From: DATFNV01 sp963827935
GTDB taxonomy: Bacteria > Planctomycetota > Planctomycetia > Gemmatales > Gemmataceae
Reading direction: 5' to 3'
DNA: 64,000 bases
Assembly (NCBI GenBank): GCA_963827935.1
Contig: CAWHCN010000004.1
Location: 1,860,001 to 1,924,000, forward strand
Notes under the pieces: model-generated
Databases searched by the model: none
The model's input: only the letters and a program-made list of their open reading frames with translations
What the model was told of the DNA's origin: nothing
Shown here: positions 44,385 to 52,710 of the stretch, in pieces
Position numbering within the stretch: position 1 is the stretch's first letter
How the letters are laid out: each line of letters begins with the position of its first letter
Made by a program: the position numbers and the translations under genes

Positions 44385-47300
44385 ATGCCAGCCGTTAACG
44401 ACTGTCCCGACCAGAACGACTATCAGCTTCTGATCCACGGTGAGCTGTCACCAGCCGACGTGGAGCGCCTCAGCCGGCATCTTGCCGACTGCCCCTTCTG
44501 CTCCGACGCCGTGCAGACCCTTCTGGGGCAGGACACGCTGCTCTCGGACCTCCGAGGCACCCCGGCCGATTCGCAGGGCGGTGCGGAAGTCCCATCCGAC
44601 CTGACGCGGCGACTGCTCGCGCTCCACTCATCCTCCGCTTTCTCACTCCAGCTGCCCGCCCTAAAGCCGCCGCAACGGCCCGATGAGATGGGCAGGCTGG
44701 CCCATTACCGCGTGCTGAAGGTGCTGGGCGCCGGCGGCATGGGCGTTGTCTTCCTCGCCGAGGACGTGCGTTTGCATCGCACCGTCGCCCTGAAGACCAT
44801 GAACCCGGAGATTGCCGCCGACGCGCGACACCGGCAGCGCTTCCTCCGCGAGGCGCGGGCCGCGGCCAAGGTCGAGGACGATCACATCGTCCCGATCTAC
44901 GACGTTGGCGAGGAGGGCGGCGTGCCGTGGCTGGCGATGCCGTTCCTCAAGGGACACAGCCTGGACGAATTGCTCCGGCGGCTGATGGTACTCAAGCCGG
45001 CCCAGGCGGTGCGGATCGGAGCGCAGGTGGCCAGGGGCTTGGCGGCGGCCCATGCGGCGGGGCTGATCCATCGTGACATCAAGCCGGCCAACATCTGGAT
45101 CGAGCCGGAAGGCGGCGGCCGAGCCCGGTTGCTCGATTTCGGACTGGCCCGCGATGCCCGTCCCGACCGGGAAGGAAGGGAACACCTGACGCGCACGGGG
45201 GCGATGGTCGGCACGCCGGCATTCATGGCGCCGGAGCAGGCCCGAGGCAAGCCGCTGGACGCGCGGGCCGACCTGTTCAGTCTCGGCTGCGTGCTGTATC
45301 GGGCGGTGACGGGCCGGCTGCCATTCCGCGGCCCGGGGACGATGGACACGCTGGTGGCCCTGGCGACCCAGACGCCGCCGGCCCCGGATCAGGTCAACTC
45401 GGCGGTGCCGCAGCCGCTGGCGGCGCTGATTATGAACCTACTGGCGAAGGACCGCTCCGCCCGTCCGGTGTCGGCGGCGGCAGTGGCGGCCGCGCTGGAG
45501 GCGATGCAGGAGAAGCAGGCCGGCCCGTGGCCGGTGGCCAAGCCCGTCGCTGTCCCGGCGGCGCCGCGGCGACAAGAGCGCAACCCCTGGGCTGACCTGA
45601 CGGAAGTCGTGGAGCCGCCGGCGCTGGCCTCGGCACCGCGGCGACGGTGGCAGCGGGCGACGGCGGCGGCCCTGCTGCTGGCCCTGGGCGGGATGCTGGC
45701 GGCGGGCATCATCGTCATCATCAAGAACAAGGATGGTCAGGAAGTGGCTCGCGTCCCGGTGCCGGATGGCGGCTCGGTGGAGACCAGGAAAGACGGCGAC
45801 AGCGGCAAGCGCGTTCCGGCGGATACCAACCCCGACCGCCGCGCCGCCGAGTGGGTGACGTCGATCGGCGGCTCGGTCTACATGCACCGGGACGGACAGC
45901 AGAGGGTCATTTCGGCCGCCAAGGATCTGCCGGCCAGTCCGTTTGAATTGGACGCCGTCGCCCTGAATTCTAACCAAAAAGTCGATAACGCCGGGCTGGC
46001 CCACCTCAAGGGGTTGACCCATCTCAAGTATCTGGACCTGGGTAACATGCAGCAGGTGAGCGACGCCGGCTTGGAGCACCTCAAGGGGCTGGCCAACCTC
46101 ACGGAGCTTCGTTTGGGCAGCACGCGGATAAGCGACGCCGGGCTGGTCCACCTCACGGGGCTGACCAACCTCACTCGGCTTAACCTCAGCAGTTCGCAGG
46201 TGGGTGACGCCGGGCTGGTTCACCTCACGGGGCTGACCAGTCTCACGGAACTCAACCTGGCTAATGCGCGTGTTACCGATGCCGGAGTGGTTCACCTCAA
46301 GGGGCTGACCAAGCTCACGGATCTTAACCTGGCAAATTCGCGGATCAATGACGCCGGGCTGGTCCACCTCAAGGGACTGACCGCGCTCAAGCACCTTTGG
46401 CTGCACGATACGCGAGTGGACGACGCCGGGCTGGTCGACCTCAAGGGGCTGACCAACCTCACAAGTCTCAATCTGGGGATGACGACTGTGACCGGCGCCG
46501 GGCTGGAGCACCTCAAGGGCCTGGCCAACCTCACGAAGCTTGGCCTGGACGCCACGCGGGTGGACGATGCCGGGCTGGAGTACCTTAAGGGGCTGACCAA
46601 CCTCACGGTCCTCAGTTTGAGAGACACGCCGGTAACTGACGCGGGGTTGGCGCGACTCGAGGGGCTGACCACGCTCACGGTTCTTGACCTGGGCGGCACG
46701 CGGATAAGCGACGCCGGGCTGGTTCACCTCAAGGGGCTCACGAACCTCAGCAAGCTTTTCATTTATCGGACGCGGGTGGGCGATGCGGGGCTGGTCCACC
46801 TCAAGGGGCTGACGAAGCTTACGGAAGTTCGAGTGGACCGCACGCGGGTGACCGGCGCCGGCCTGAAAAACCTTGTTGGCCTCCCGCTGCGGCAACTTTA
46901 TCTGGACTACGCGCGGCTCTCGGCCGGCGACTTTGCCGCCGTCCGTAGCGACTTTCCCGCCACGCAGCTCTGGGGCGAACCCCAGCCCTCGCTCGCCGAG
47001 GATCTGCTGGCCGAAGGCGCCACGCTGCTGGTCCGCGCGGGCGAAGGCCAGGAAGACCGGCCTGTTAAGAGAATGGCTGACCTGCCGCGCAAGCCCTTCC
47101 TGGTCCGCCGGCTCGACTGCACCGCCGTCAAGAAGCCGTTGCGAGCGTTGCTCAGCCGTCTGAGCCAGAAGCGAGAATACGAGTTCGAGCGCCTCGAAGC
47201 CCTCGACCTGTCGGGGTCCGCGATCGACATCCTCAACTTCGCGCCGCCGCTGGAGGACCTTCAGGAGTTGAACGTCTCCGGCACCAGGGTCGCCGATTTG

Positions 47301-47786
47301 CAGCCGATCATCGGCCTGAAGCACCTGCGCAAACTGTCGCTGGACCGCACGCCGGTGAGCAGCCTCGGCCCCGTCGCCGAGTTGACCAACTTGGAGGAGT
47401 TGTCGCTGGCCGGCACGCCGATCGCCGACACCGCCCTGAAAACGCTGGAGAACCTGCCGAAGCTGCGTACGCTGGACCTCCATCAGACCGCCGTGGCCGG
47501 GCGCGGCGTGGGCTACCTGGCCAAACTGCCGAAGCTGGTCGAGTTGTCGCTGGCCGGCTCGAAGGTCTCCGACCTGTTCGCCGCGGAGGTGGGGGCGCTG
47601 ACGAAGCTGGAGCGGCTATCGCTGGCCGGTTGCACCTTCAGCGACGCCGGACTCAAGCACCTGGCCGGCCTAAGCAACCTGACGCAACTCGACCTGACCG
47701 GCACGCGGGTGACCGCGGATGGGATCGCCACTCTGCAAAAGGCACTGCCCAAGTGCAAGATCGTCTCCGGCCCCGCGGGGAAGTGA
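44385..47786 (+). CDS. Ser/Thr protein kinase with leucine-rich repeats
   Basis: A complete 1133-residue membrane kinase. Residues 12-48 form an anti-sigma-like zinc-finger leader (HLADCPFCSDAV). Kinase domain about 107-395: GAGGMGVVF (115-123), Lys137, HRDIKPANI with Asp231, DFG 251-253, GTPAFMAPEQ. A membrane helix follows at about 424-446. Outside the membrane lie about 13 near-identical 24-residue LRR units (LKGLTNLTXLXLXXTXVXDAGLVH), then a second LRR block to the C-terminus. The LRRs should sense an external ligand or partner. The start is set by GGAG upstream of MPAVND. It pairs with the sigma factor upstream. Confidence 0.93.
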   Translation: MPAVNDCPDQNDYQLLIHGELSPADVERLSRHLADCPFCSDAVQTLLGQDTLLSDLRGTPADSQGGAEVPSDLTRRLLALHSSSAFSLQLPALKPPQRPDEMGRLAHYRVLKVLGAGGMGVVFLAEDVRLHRTVALKTMNPEIAADARHRQRFLREARAAAKVEDDHIVPIYDVGEEGGVPWLAMPFLKGHSLDELLRRLMVLKPAQAVRIGAQVARGLAAAHAAGLIHRDIKPANIWIEPEGGGRARLLDFGLARDARPDREGREHLTRTGAMVGTPAFMAPEQARGKPLDARADLFSLGCVLYRAVTGRLPFRGPGTMDTLVALATQTPPAPDQVNSAVPQPLAALIMNLLAKDRSARPVSAAAVAAALEAMQEKQAGPWPVAKPVAVPAAPRRQERNPWADLTEVVEPPALASAPRRRWQRATAAALLLALGGMLAAGIIVIIKNKDGQEVARVPVPDGGSVETRKDGDSGKRVPADTNPDRRAAEWVTSIGGSVYMHRDGQQRVISAAKDLPASPFELDAVALNSNQKVDNAGLAHLKGLTHLKYLDLGNMQQVSDAGLEHLKGLANLTELRLGSTRISDAGLVHLTGLTNLTRLNLSSSQVGDAGLVHLTGLTSLTELNLANARVTDAGVVHLKGLTKLTDLNLANSRINDAGLVHLKGLTALKHLWLHDTRVDDAGLVDLKGLTNLTSLNLGMTTVTGAGLEHLKGLANLTKLGLDATRVDDAGLEYLKGLTNLTVLSLRDTPVTDAGLARLEGLTTLTVLDLGGTRISDAGLVHLKGLTNLSKLFIYRTRVGDAGLVHLKGLTKLTEVRVDRTRVTGAGLKNLVGLPLRQLYLDYARLSAGDFAAVRSDFPATQLWGEPQPSLAEDLLAEGATLLVRAGEGQEDRPVKRMADLPRKPFLVRRLDCTAVKKPLRALLSRLSQKREYEFERLEALDLSGSAIDILNFAPPLEDLQELNVSGTRVADLQPIIGLKHLRKLSLDRTPVSSLGPVAELTNLEELSLAGTPIADTALKTLENLPKLRTLDLHQTAVAGRGVGYLAKLPKLVELSLAGSKVSDLFAAEVGALTKLERLSLAGCTFSDAGLKHLAGLSNLTQLDLTGTRVTADGIATLQKALPKCKIVSGPAGK

Positions 47787-47879
47787 GGCTGTCAGCCTGA
47801 GCGAAGCAGTTCGCAAGGTCGCTGGCTTCTGCCGGTGAGGCCGGTTACAATTACGGCGGCTACCCTTGGAGGGAAAGTC

Positions 47880-48194
47880 ATGCTGGGCGACCCGCTAATC
47901 CTGGAAGACGTCAACGATCCGGCCGAAGCAGCCCGGTGCCGTGCGCAGCTCGCGCGCGCACGTCGCAACCAGGATTGGCTGGAGAGTCATTGGGCGGACT
48001 TGTTGCCGGACGCACGGGGGAAGCACCTGGCCGTGGCGGGACAAGAAGCATTCATCGCCAGCACTCCCAAAGAGGCCTGGGCATGGGTGCAGTCCAAGCA
48101 CCCCGATGACGATGGGGCGTTCGTCCAGTACGTGATTCCTGAACAAGGGCCTCGCATCTATGCGAATCGTTGGCAGGTGGTTCACGTGCGATGA
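47880..48194 (+). CDS. Small protein of a two-gene set with an aspartic protease
   Basis: A 104-residue protein. Helical N-terminus (EAARCRAQLARARRNQDWLE), then SHWADLLPDARGKHLAVAGQ, STPKEAWAWVQSKHPDDDGA and FVQYVIPEQGPRIYANRW. This resembles DUF5678-like proteins that often precede retropepsin-like genes in planctomycetes and cyanobacteria. GGAGGGAAAGTC before the ATG at 47880 is a strong ribosome site and rules out the ATG 45 bases upstream. It overlaps or abuts the next gene, so the two are probably made together. Function unknown. Confidence 0.7.
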   Translation: MLGDPLILEDVNDPAEAARCRAQLARARRNQDWLESHWADLLPDARGKHLAVAGQEAFIASTPKEAWAWVQSKHPDDDGAFVQYVIPEQGPRIYANRWQVVHVR

Positions 48195-48615
48195 CGGGAT
48201 GAATCGCCCGATCGTCGAAACCACCATCTTGAGTGCCACCGGGCAGCCGGTGTTTGAGCGATTTCTCGTTGATAGCTGCGCCGATTGCACGGTTCTCAGC
48301 GCTGATGTCCTTCAACGTCTTCAGCTGACTGGCCAAACTCCTCAGGCCGGCCTGTCCCTAAAGGGCATTAGCGGTGCGGGGAACTATGTAGTCGTGAATC
48401 CGGACGTGGAATTCTTGCACGCCGACGGCGGGCCGGCTCGCATTCGCGGCACAATGGCGGCTTTCACCGACCCGACGGCCACCGACTTGAGCATCCTCGG
48501 TCGAGACGTTCTGGACCATTTCGACGTGATTATCAGCCGGCGGCGGAACGAAGTCCTGCTCCTTGCCGACAATCATCAGTACCACGTTAGCCCGGTTAAT
48601 CCGAACGGGAGGTAG
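48160..48615 (+). CDS. Retropepsin-like aspartic protease fold protein
   Basis: A protein of up to 151 residues of the clan AA single-domain aspartic proteases. The active-site region reads RFLVDSCADCTVLSADVLQR; the usual DTGA or DSGA is DSCA here, a Gly to Cys change. The second hallmark, LSILGRDVLDHFDVIISRRR, fits the hydrophobic-Gly flap-side motif. It may act as a dimer on proteins. The start is either 48160, overlapping the previous gene, or the ATG at 48199 (MNRPIVETTI), which fits the family better. It is complete at the C-terminus. Confidence 0.75.
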   Translation: MRIVGRWFTCDDGMNRPIVETTILSATGQPVFERFLVDSCADCTVLSADVLQRLQLTGQTPQAGLSLKGISGAGNYVVVNPDVEFLHADGGPARIRGTMAAFTDPTATDLSILGRDVLDHFDVIISRRRNEVLLLADNHQYHVSPVNPNGR

Positions 48616-48617
48616 CC

Positions 48618-48787
48618 TGTCGCCGGCCGGCTGCACCTTCAACGACCCCGTACTCGAGCACCTGGCCGGCATGAGCAGCCTGACGCAACTGGACCTGACC
48701 GGCACGCAGGTGACAGCGGATGGCGTTGCTGCGCTGCAAAAGGCGCTACCGAAGTGCAAGATTGTCACCGGCCCCGCGGCGAAATGA
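48618..48787 (+). pseudogene. Duplicated tail of the kinase-LRR gene
   Basis: The frame reads GCTFNDPVLEHLAGMSSLTQ, LDLTGTQVTADGVAALQKAL and ends PKCKIVTGPAAK, an 80-90 percent match to the last 56 residues of the kinase-LRR protein (GCTFSDAGLKHLAGLSNLTQ ... PKCKIVSGPAGK). No start or upstream repeats exist. Together with the true tail at 47620-47786 it flanks the small protein/protease pair, as if the tail had been duplicated around an inserted cassette. Confidence 0.75.
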
Positions 48788-48887
48788 CTGCGGCTGGCCA
48801 GCGCCGGTGTCTACCAACCGGGTCGTATCGTAACAGCGACGTGCAGCGAGTAAGATGGTACCCGTGGCCCGCGTCAAGGAGTCCTGC

Positions 48888-49616
48888 ATGTCGCTGCTCG
48901 ATCACTTTCATTCACCGCTCTTGAATCGGCCCCCTTCCTGGGAATCGTTTCACTCGTTCTGGGCGGTCGCCATTGCCGAATACCTGAATGAACTGTTGCC
49001 CCGGCGCTACATCGCGACGGTCACCACTCACCTGGGGACAGAGATCGAGGCCGATGTGGCGGAGTTTGAAAGTCCATTTCAGCCCGAGGACGAACTGCCG
49101 AACGGGGCCGCCGGAGGAGTTGCGGTGCAAACGTGGGCTCCGCCGCAGACGGTACTGGTTGCGCCCGCTGCCTTCCCCGATGATTTTGAGGTCCAGGTTC
49201 ACGACCAGGTCGATGGTGCGCAGCTTGTCGCGGCGGTGGAGCTGGTCAGCCCGCGCAACAAGGACCGTCCGGAAAGCCGCCGGGCCTTCGCGACCAAATG
49301 CGCCGCTTACTTGCAGCGCGGTATCGGTCTGATCGCGGTCGATATTGTCACCAGTCGGCACTTCAACCTGCACAACGAACTCGCGCAGATCATGGGCTGG
49401 GGAGGTCCGCTCCCGATGGCGGAAGACGCGTTCCTGTACGCCGTGGCTTATCGGCCGGCGCGGCGTCAGGAGAGAAATGAAATCGATATCTGGCCCGAGC
49501 CCCTGGTTGTTGGCGGGGCACTCCCCCTGCTACCGCTTGCCCTGAAGCGTGCCCGGGCCGTGCCACTTGACCTGGACGGCACCTACACCCACGCGCATGA
49601 GCGCAGCCGTTTGTAG
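48888..49616 (+). CDS. DUF4058-family protein
   Basis: A complete 242-residue DUF4058 protein. Family marks are the N-terminal HSPLLNRPPSWESFHSFWA, ELLPRRYIATVTTHLG, VAAVELVSPRNKDRPESRRA and KCAAYLQRGIGLIAVDIVTS. The VELVSP-type strand resembles the Uma2/PD-(D/E)XK core, so a nuclease ancestry is possible. Widespread in planctomycetes and cyanobacteria and of unknown function. AAGGAG before the ATG at 48888 decides the start. It is convergent with glxC, four bases apart. Confidence 0.87.
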   Translation: MSLLDHFHSPLLNRPPSWESFHSFWAVAIAEYLNELLPRRYIATVTTHLGTEIEADVAEFESPFQPEDELPNGAAGGVAVQTWAPPQTVLVAPAAFPDDFEVQVHDQVDGAQLVAAVELVSPRNKDRPESRRAFATKCAAYLQRGIGLIAVDIVTSRHFNLHNELAQIMGWGGPLPMAEDAFLYAVAYRPARRQERNEIDIWPEPLVVGGALPLLPLALKRARAVPLDLDGTYTHAHERSRL

Positions 49617-49619
49617 GAG

Positions 49620-50363
49620 CTACAGCGCCGCCTTCCACACTTCCAGGTCCTTCTTGTCGAAATTCCACAGCTTGCGGCCGGAGACGATCTTCTGGAACTT
49701 CGCCGGCGCCGGCACCTTGTAAGTGGCGAGCAGATCAGCCAGGGCGGCGCGATCCTCGACGGTCGGCTCCTCAACGACGGCATCGTTGCCTAGCGACGCA
49801 ATCTTGCCACCGACGAAGACGGTGCCCTCATACATGGAATCGGCCACCGCGTCACCCGCGTCGCCGCAGATGATGATGCGTCCCTTCTGCATCATGAAGC
49901 CGGCCATGGTGCCGCAATTGCCGCCGATGAGCAGGGTGCCGCCCTTCATGGAGACGCCGGCCCGGGCCGCAGCATCGCCCTTGACGACGACGGTTCCTCC
50001 ACGAATCGAGGCCGCCACGCCGCTGCCGGCACTGGCGTCGATGACCACGGTGCCGCTCATCATCGACTCGGCGGCGCCCCAGCCGGCGCTGCCGCGCACC
50101 TCGACGCGGGCCCCGTCCATCATGCCGGCGCAGTAGTAGCCGACGCTCCCCTCGAAGACGACGGTCACGGGCTCCAGCAGGGCGACGCCCAGGTTGTGGC
50201 GGGCGTCGGGATTCAGGACGCGGAGGGTGCGCTGGCCAGACGCAATGGCGTCACGGAGGGCACGGTTGATGTCGCGGGTCGATTGGCCGTGGCCGTCGAT
50301 GGTGAACGCCAAGGGATAGGTCCTCGAATCAGGGCTTGGGGGCTTTGCGGGACCTCGGCTCAT
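49620..50363 (-). CDS. glxC: GlxC/MgsB-like GXGXG-domain protein
   Basis: A 247-residue protein equal to the C-terminal beta-helix of glutamate synthase. Repeated turns of the right-handed helix are visible: GARVEVRGSAGWGAAESMMS, GTVVVKGDAAARAGVSMKGG, GNCGTMAGFMMQKGRIIICG and GDAGDAVADSMYEGTVFVGG. It acts as a structural subunit next to GlxB and GlxD. Known GlxBCD/MgsABC sets make glutamate or N-methylglutamate. The ATG ending at 50363 overlaps the upstream gene by about 35 bases. A non-ATG start a few codons further in is also possible. Confidence 0.87.
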   Translation of the reverse strand: MSRGPAKPPSPDSRTYPLAFTIDGHGQSTRDINRALRDAIASGQRTLRVLNPDARHNLGVALLEPVTVVFEGSVGYYCAGMMDGARVEVRGSAGWGAAESMMSGTVVIDASAGSGVAASIRGGTVVVKGDAAARAGVSMKGGTLLIGGNCGTMAGFMMQKGRIIICGDAGDAVADSMYEGTVFVGGKIASLGNDAVVEEPTVEDRAALADLLATYKVPAPAKFQKIVSGRKLWNFDKKDLEVWKAAL

Positions 50364-50655
50364 GGAGCAGGCGGCGGGCGAAGAATTTCTTCAACCCCTG
50401 CCAACACTCCTCTGTCACGAAGTAGGTCTGAGTGGCGGCGTAGGTCTTGCCGTCGGCTGCCTCGAGGACCACCATCCAGCCGCCGGGATGATCTTTGTAA
50501 TACTCGTCCCGATAATGCGAGACATACCGCACTGGCTCACCGATCTTGAAGGTACGACACGTCGCCCAGGAAAACGATTCACCCTTGGGGGAGGCTGAAA
50601 ACGATTCAATACAAACCAGCTGGTCGCCGACCTGGCATTCAGGAATAAAGCTCAT
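50329..50655 (-). CDS. Probable immunity protein for the toxin-like gene upstream
   Basis: A 108-residue soluble protein: CQVGDQLVCIESFSASPKGE, WATCRTFKIGEPVRYVSHYR, GGWMVVLEAADGKTYAATQT, FVTEECWQGLKKFFARRLL. It looks like a small beta-rich fold. It lies 15 bases after a gene encoding a polymorphic-toxin-like domain, in the same direction; toxin followed at once by immunity gene is the usual order. I do not recognise the family, so the role is inferred from position and size. Confidence 0.55.
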   Translation of the reverse strand: MSFIPECQVGDQLVCIESFSASPKGESFSWATCRTFKIGEPVRYVSHYRDEYYKDHPGGWMVVLEAADGKTYAATQTYFVTEECWQGLKKFFARRLLHEPRSRKAPKP

Positions 50656-50670
50656 CGGATAAGATCCTCG

Positions 50671-50946
50671 TCAGAAGTTGTCGTCCCCGTGGTGGACTCC
50701 GCCGTCCTGGCCCACATTCGTGTGAGTTCCGTCCTTGTGCTGGACGTCCCAGTGAAGGTCCTCTTCTCGGCCACTGGTGGGATAGTGCGGCTTCCACTCA
50801 TTGCCTGCTGCATCGACATACCCGCGCTCTTGCCCTCTCGGCGGGTTTTTCAGCCAGTCCGGTCGGGGCGGGATGTACGGATGGGAGCCGCCCCGCGGCA
50901 ACAGGCGCCAAGGATATTTCAGCGGCCAGGCGGCGCCGTTGCTCAT
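50671..50946 (-). CDS. Stand-alone polymorphic-toxin-type C-terminal domain
   Basis: A 91-residue protein. After a Pro/Trp-rich leader (MSNGAAWPLKYPWRLLPRGG) it reads RGYVDAAGNEWKPHYPTSGR, EEDLHWDVQHKDGTHTNVGQ and ends GGVHHGDDNF. The GYVD-x-GNEW, HWDVQ, NV-x-DG layout is typical of nuclease-like Ntox domains found at the C-termini of contact or secreted toxins, closest in style to Ntox17. Here there is no delivery domain. Its ATG overlaps the glxB stop (ATGA). It may be a captured toxin tail with the immunity gene just downstream. Confidence 0.6.
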   Translation of the reverse strand: MSNGAAWPLKYPWRLLPRGGSHPYIPPRPDWLKNPPRGQERGYVDAAGNEWKPHYPTSGREEDLHWDVQHKDGTHTNVGQDGGVHHGDDNF

Positions 50947-51878
50947 ACCACTGTACCAACGCGTGTTTCCGCGTGCCACACCCGCATCGTCCCCGGGGCC
51001 GGCTCCCGGGCCTCGAAATCATTCCCCAGCGCCGTCGAAGGGCGATCTCCTCGGTGGCAATCGCCACGAAGTCGTCGGTTTCCGCGACCACCAGCGGCTT
51101 GAAGCCGTAGCGATCTTTCACGAAGGCCAACCGTTCGGCGCTGGCCGCCAGGTAGCAAAACGAACCGTCGAAATCGTCCAGCGACGACCGCAGCGCATCT
51201 TCCAGCGACAGACCAGCGGCCATCCGGTCACGCAGGTAGATGCCGATCACCTCGGAGTCGTTTTCGGTGAGAAAGCGATAACCCCGCTCCTCGTACTGCC
51301 GTCGCAGCTTGTGGTAGTTGGTGATGTGCCCGTTGTGGACGGTCGCCAGGTCCGGCTCGCCGTGCGCCCAGAACGGCTGTGAGTGACTCAGGTCAACACG
51401 GCTTTCGGTCGAGAGGCGTGTGTGGCCGATGCCGTGGCTGCCGACACGCATGCGCGATGTGGTAATCCTGCTCCAGCTGAGCCGGCGAGCCGATCTGCTT
51501 GAGGATCTCCAGGCGCTGCCCCACGCTCACGACTTCTGTCCCGGGATAGCGGTCGAGGACAAACATTTCGGCGATGGCCACGTGGGGGAGTGCGTGCCGT
51601 GCCAGCTCCAGGCGGACGTAGGCGCCCATCGCTTCGTGGCGCAGGACAGGAGCAGCCCCGGCTGCCGACGCGATGGACCGCAGAATGGTCGCCGACTGTT
51701 CGGGATCGTCCGGGAGCTTGACCTGCGCGATCCAATGCGGCGACGTCAGACCGAACAGGGCCACGCCCGTCGAGTCCGGTCCCCGGCAGCCCAGGGCTTC
51801 GAGCATTGCCAGCAGCGTCCGCCCGATGGGCCGCTCCGTTCCGCCGCGCTTGTCCAGGAAGCCCACGATGCCGCACAT
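50943..51878 (-). pseudogene. glxB: GlxB/MgsA-like class II glutamine amidotransferase, two frameshifts
   Basis: It starts MCGIVGFLDKRGGTERPIGR with the Cys2 nucleophile of N-terminal-nucleophile amidotransferases, which release ammonia from glutamine. Further marks: ALGCRGPDSTGVALFG, VGSHGIGHTRLSTESRVDLS, LATVHNGHITNYHKLRR, ENDSEVIGIYL and DDFDGSFCYLAA. It should feed GlxC and GlxD. Breaks near 51450 and 51030 split it; the last piece ends GTMRVWHAETRV. The toxin-like gene overlaps its stop. With both indels removed the length is about 310 residues, normal for the family. Confidence 0.87.
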
Positions 51879-51891
51879 CTTCGTCCTCGGG

Positions 51892-52303
51892 TCAGCGGGG
51901 ATAACGACCAGCGGCGATCAGGGCCTGCCGCATCTCCACATTTTCCGGATGGTTGAATTGCAAAAGGTACTCAGTGGCCCTTCCCATTGCGGTCAGCGGC
52001 ACGATGCGGGCGCCTTGCAACCGAAAGTGTTTGTTCCAGCGGTCCGTCCGCGGGTGGAACAGGCGCACAACTCGTCCCGTATCGAGGTCGATCGAGGAGA
52101 GATAACCAGCCTTCAGATTGTTGCACAGATGGCAGGCCCAGGCCAGGTTATCCTCCGTGGTGAGGCCGCCGTGCCTGCAAGCGAGCACATGATCGGGTTC
52201 ATGAGCGAGTCCTGCATCGTCCTCGTGGAGCAGGCAATACTCGCACCGTTTGCCGGCCCGTTGCCGCACCCGGGCGCAGCTTTGCGGGGAGCCGTTCGCT
52301 CAT
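51892..52303 (-). pseudogene. HNH endonuclease, one frameshift
   Basis: The HNH core is clear: RCEYCLLHEDDAGLAHEPDH, VLACRHGGLTTEDNLAWACH and LCNNLKAG, with CxxC pairs (CEYC, CHLC) and the central His/Asn. HNH enzymes nick or cut DNA with one metal. The chain probably starts at the ATG ending at 52303 (MSERLPAKLR) and shifts near 52278, in a GCGCCCGGGTG run, to MRQRAGKRCEYC. About 136 residues. It overlaps the small gene upstream by ATGA, so the pair is co-translated. Confidence 0.85.
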
Positions 52304-52557
52304 GGCCGTGTCGAAACCCGGGCGCAAAGGCGCGCCTTGACCAGACGTAAGAGACGCTCGGCGTGTGCAAACGCGTCCAACTCCTGGCGTTCTTCGGGGG
52401 ACAGCAACCCCTCGTTCTGTTTCTGGAGCAACTCCCGGGCTCGCGCTTGGGTGTCGTCCGACGGACGGAAGGCCAGCCATTGTGCTCGCGTCGGTCGGGA
52501 AACGAGGAATGCGGCCAACTCTTGAGTAAACCGGATTCCGCCAGGGTTGCTTGGCAT
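52300..52557 (-). CDS. Small protein paired with the HNH nuclease
   Basis: A complete 85-residue, mainly helical protein: NPGGIRFTQELAAFLVSRPT, DTQARARELLQKQNEGLLSP, EERQELDAFAHAERLLRLVK. Its end overlaps the HNH start by four bases. Small proteins of this style precede HNH or PIN genes in planctomycetes; it may be an antitoxin-like partner or an inhibitor. No family name can be given. Confidence 0.6.
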   Translation of the reverse strand: MPSNPGGIRFTQELAAFLVSRPTRAQWLAFRPSDDTQARARELLQKQNEGLLSPEERQELDAFAHAERLLRLVKARLCARVSTRP

Positions 52558-52710
52558 GATGGTCCTCTGATTCCGGCCACCTTCGGGGACGACGACGCGG
52601 ATTGAAGGATCGGGGGGCTTGCAGCCGCCCTATCAGGCGATTATACACGACAACACCGCACGCCCCAACCGGGTTTAAGCCGACCCGGCCACACGAATCG
52701 GAGCATACCC

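Noticed and set aside
45955..46905. Possible CRISPR or satellite DNA in regularly spaced 72-base repeats
   Set aside because: The 72-base units translate into consistent leucine-rich repeats within one open frame.
45438..47483. A 681-codon repeated open frame antisense to the LRR kinase
   Set aside because: Repeats come from the LRR coding sequence on the other strand; no independent evidence.
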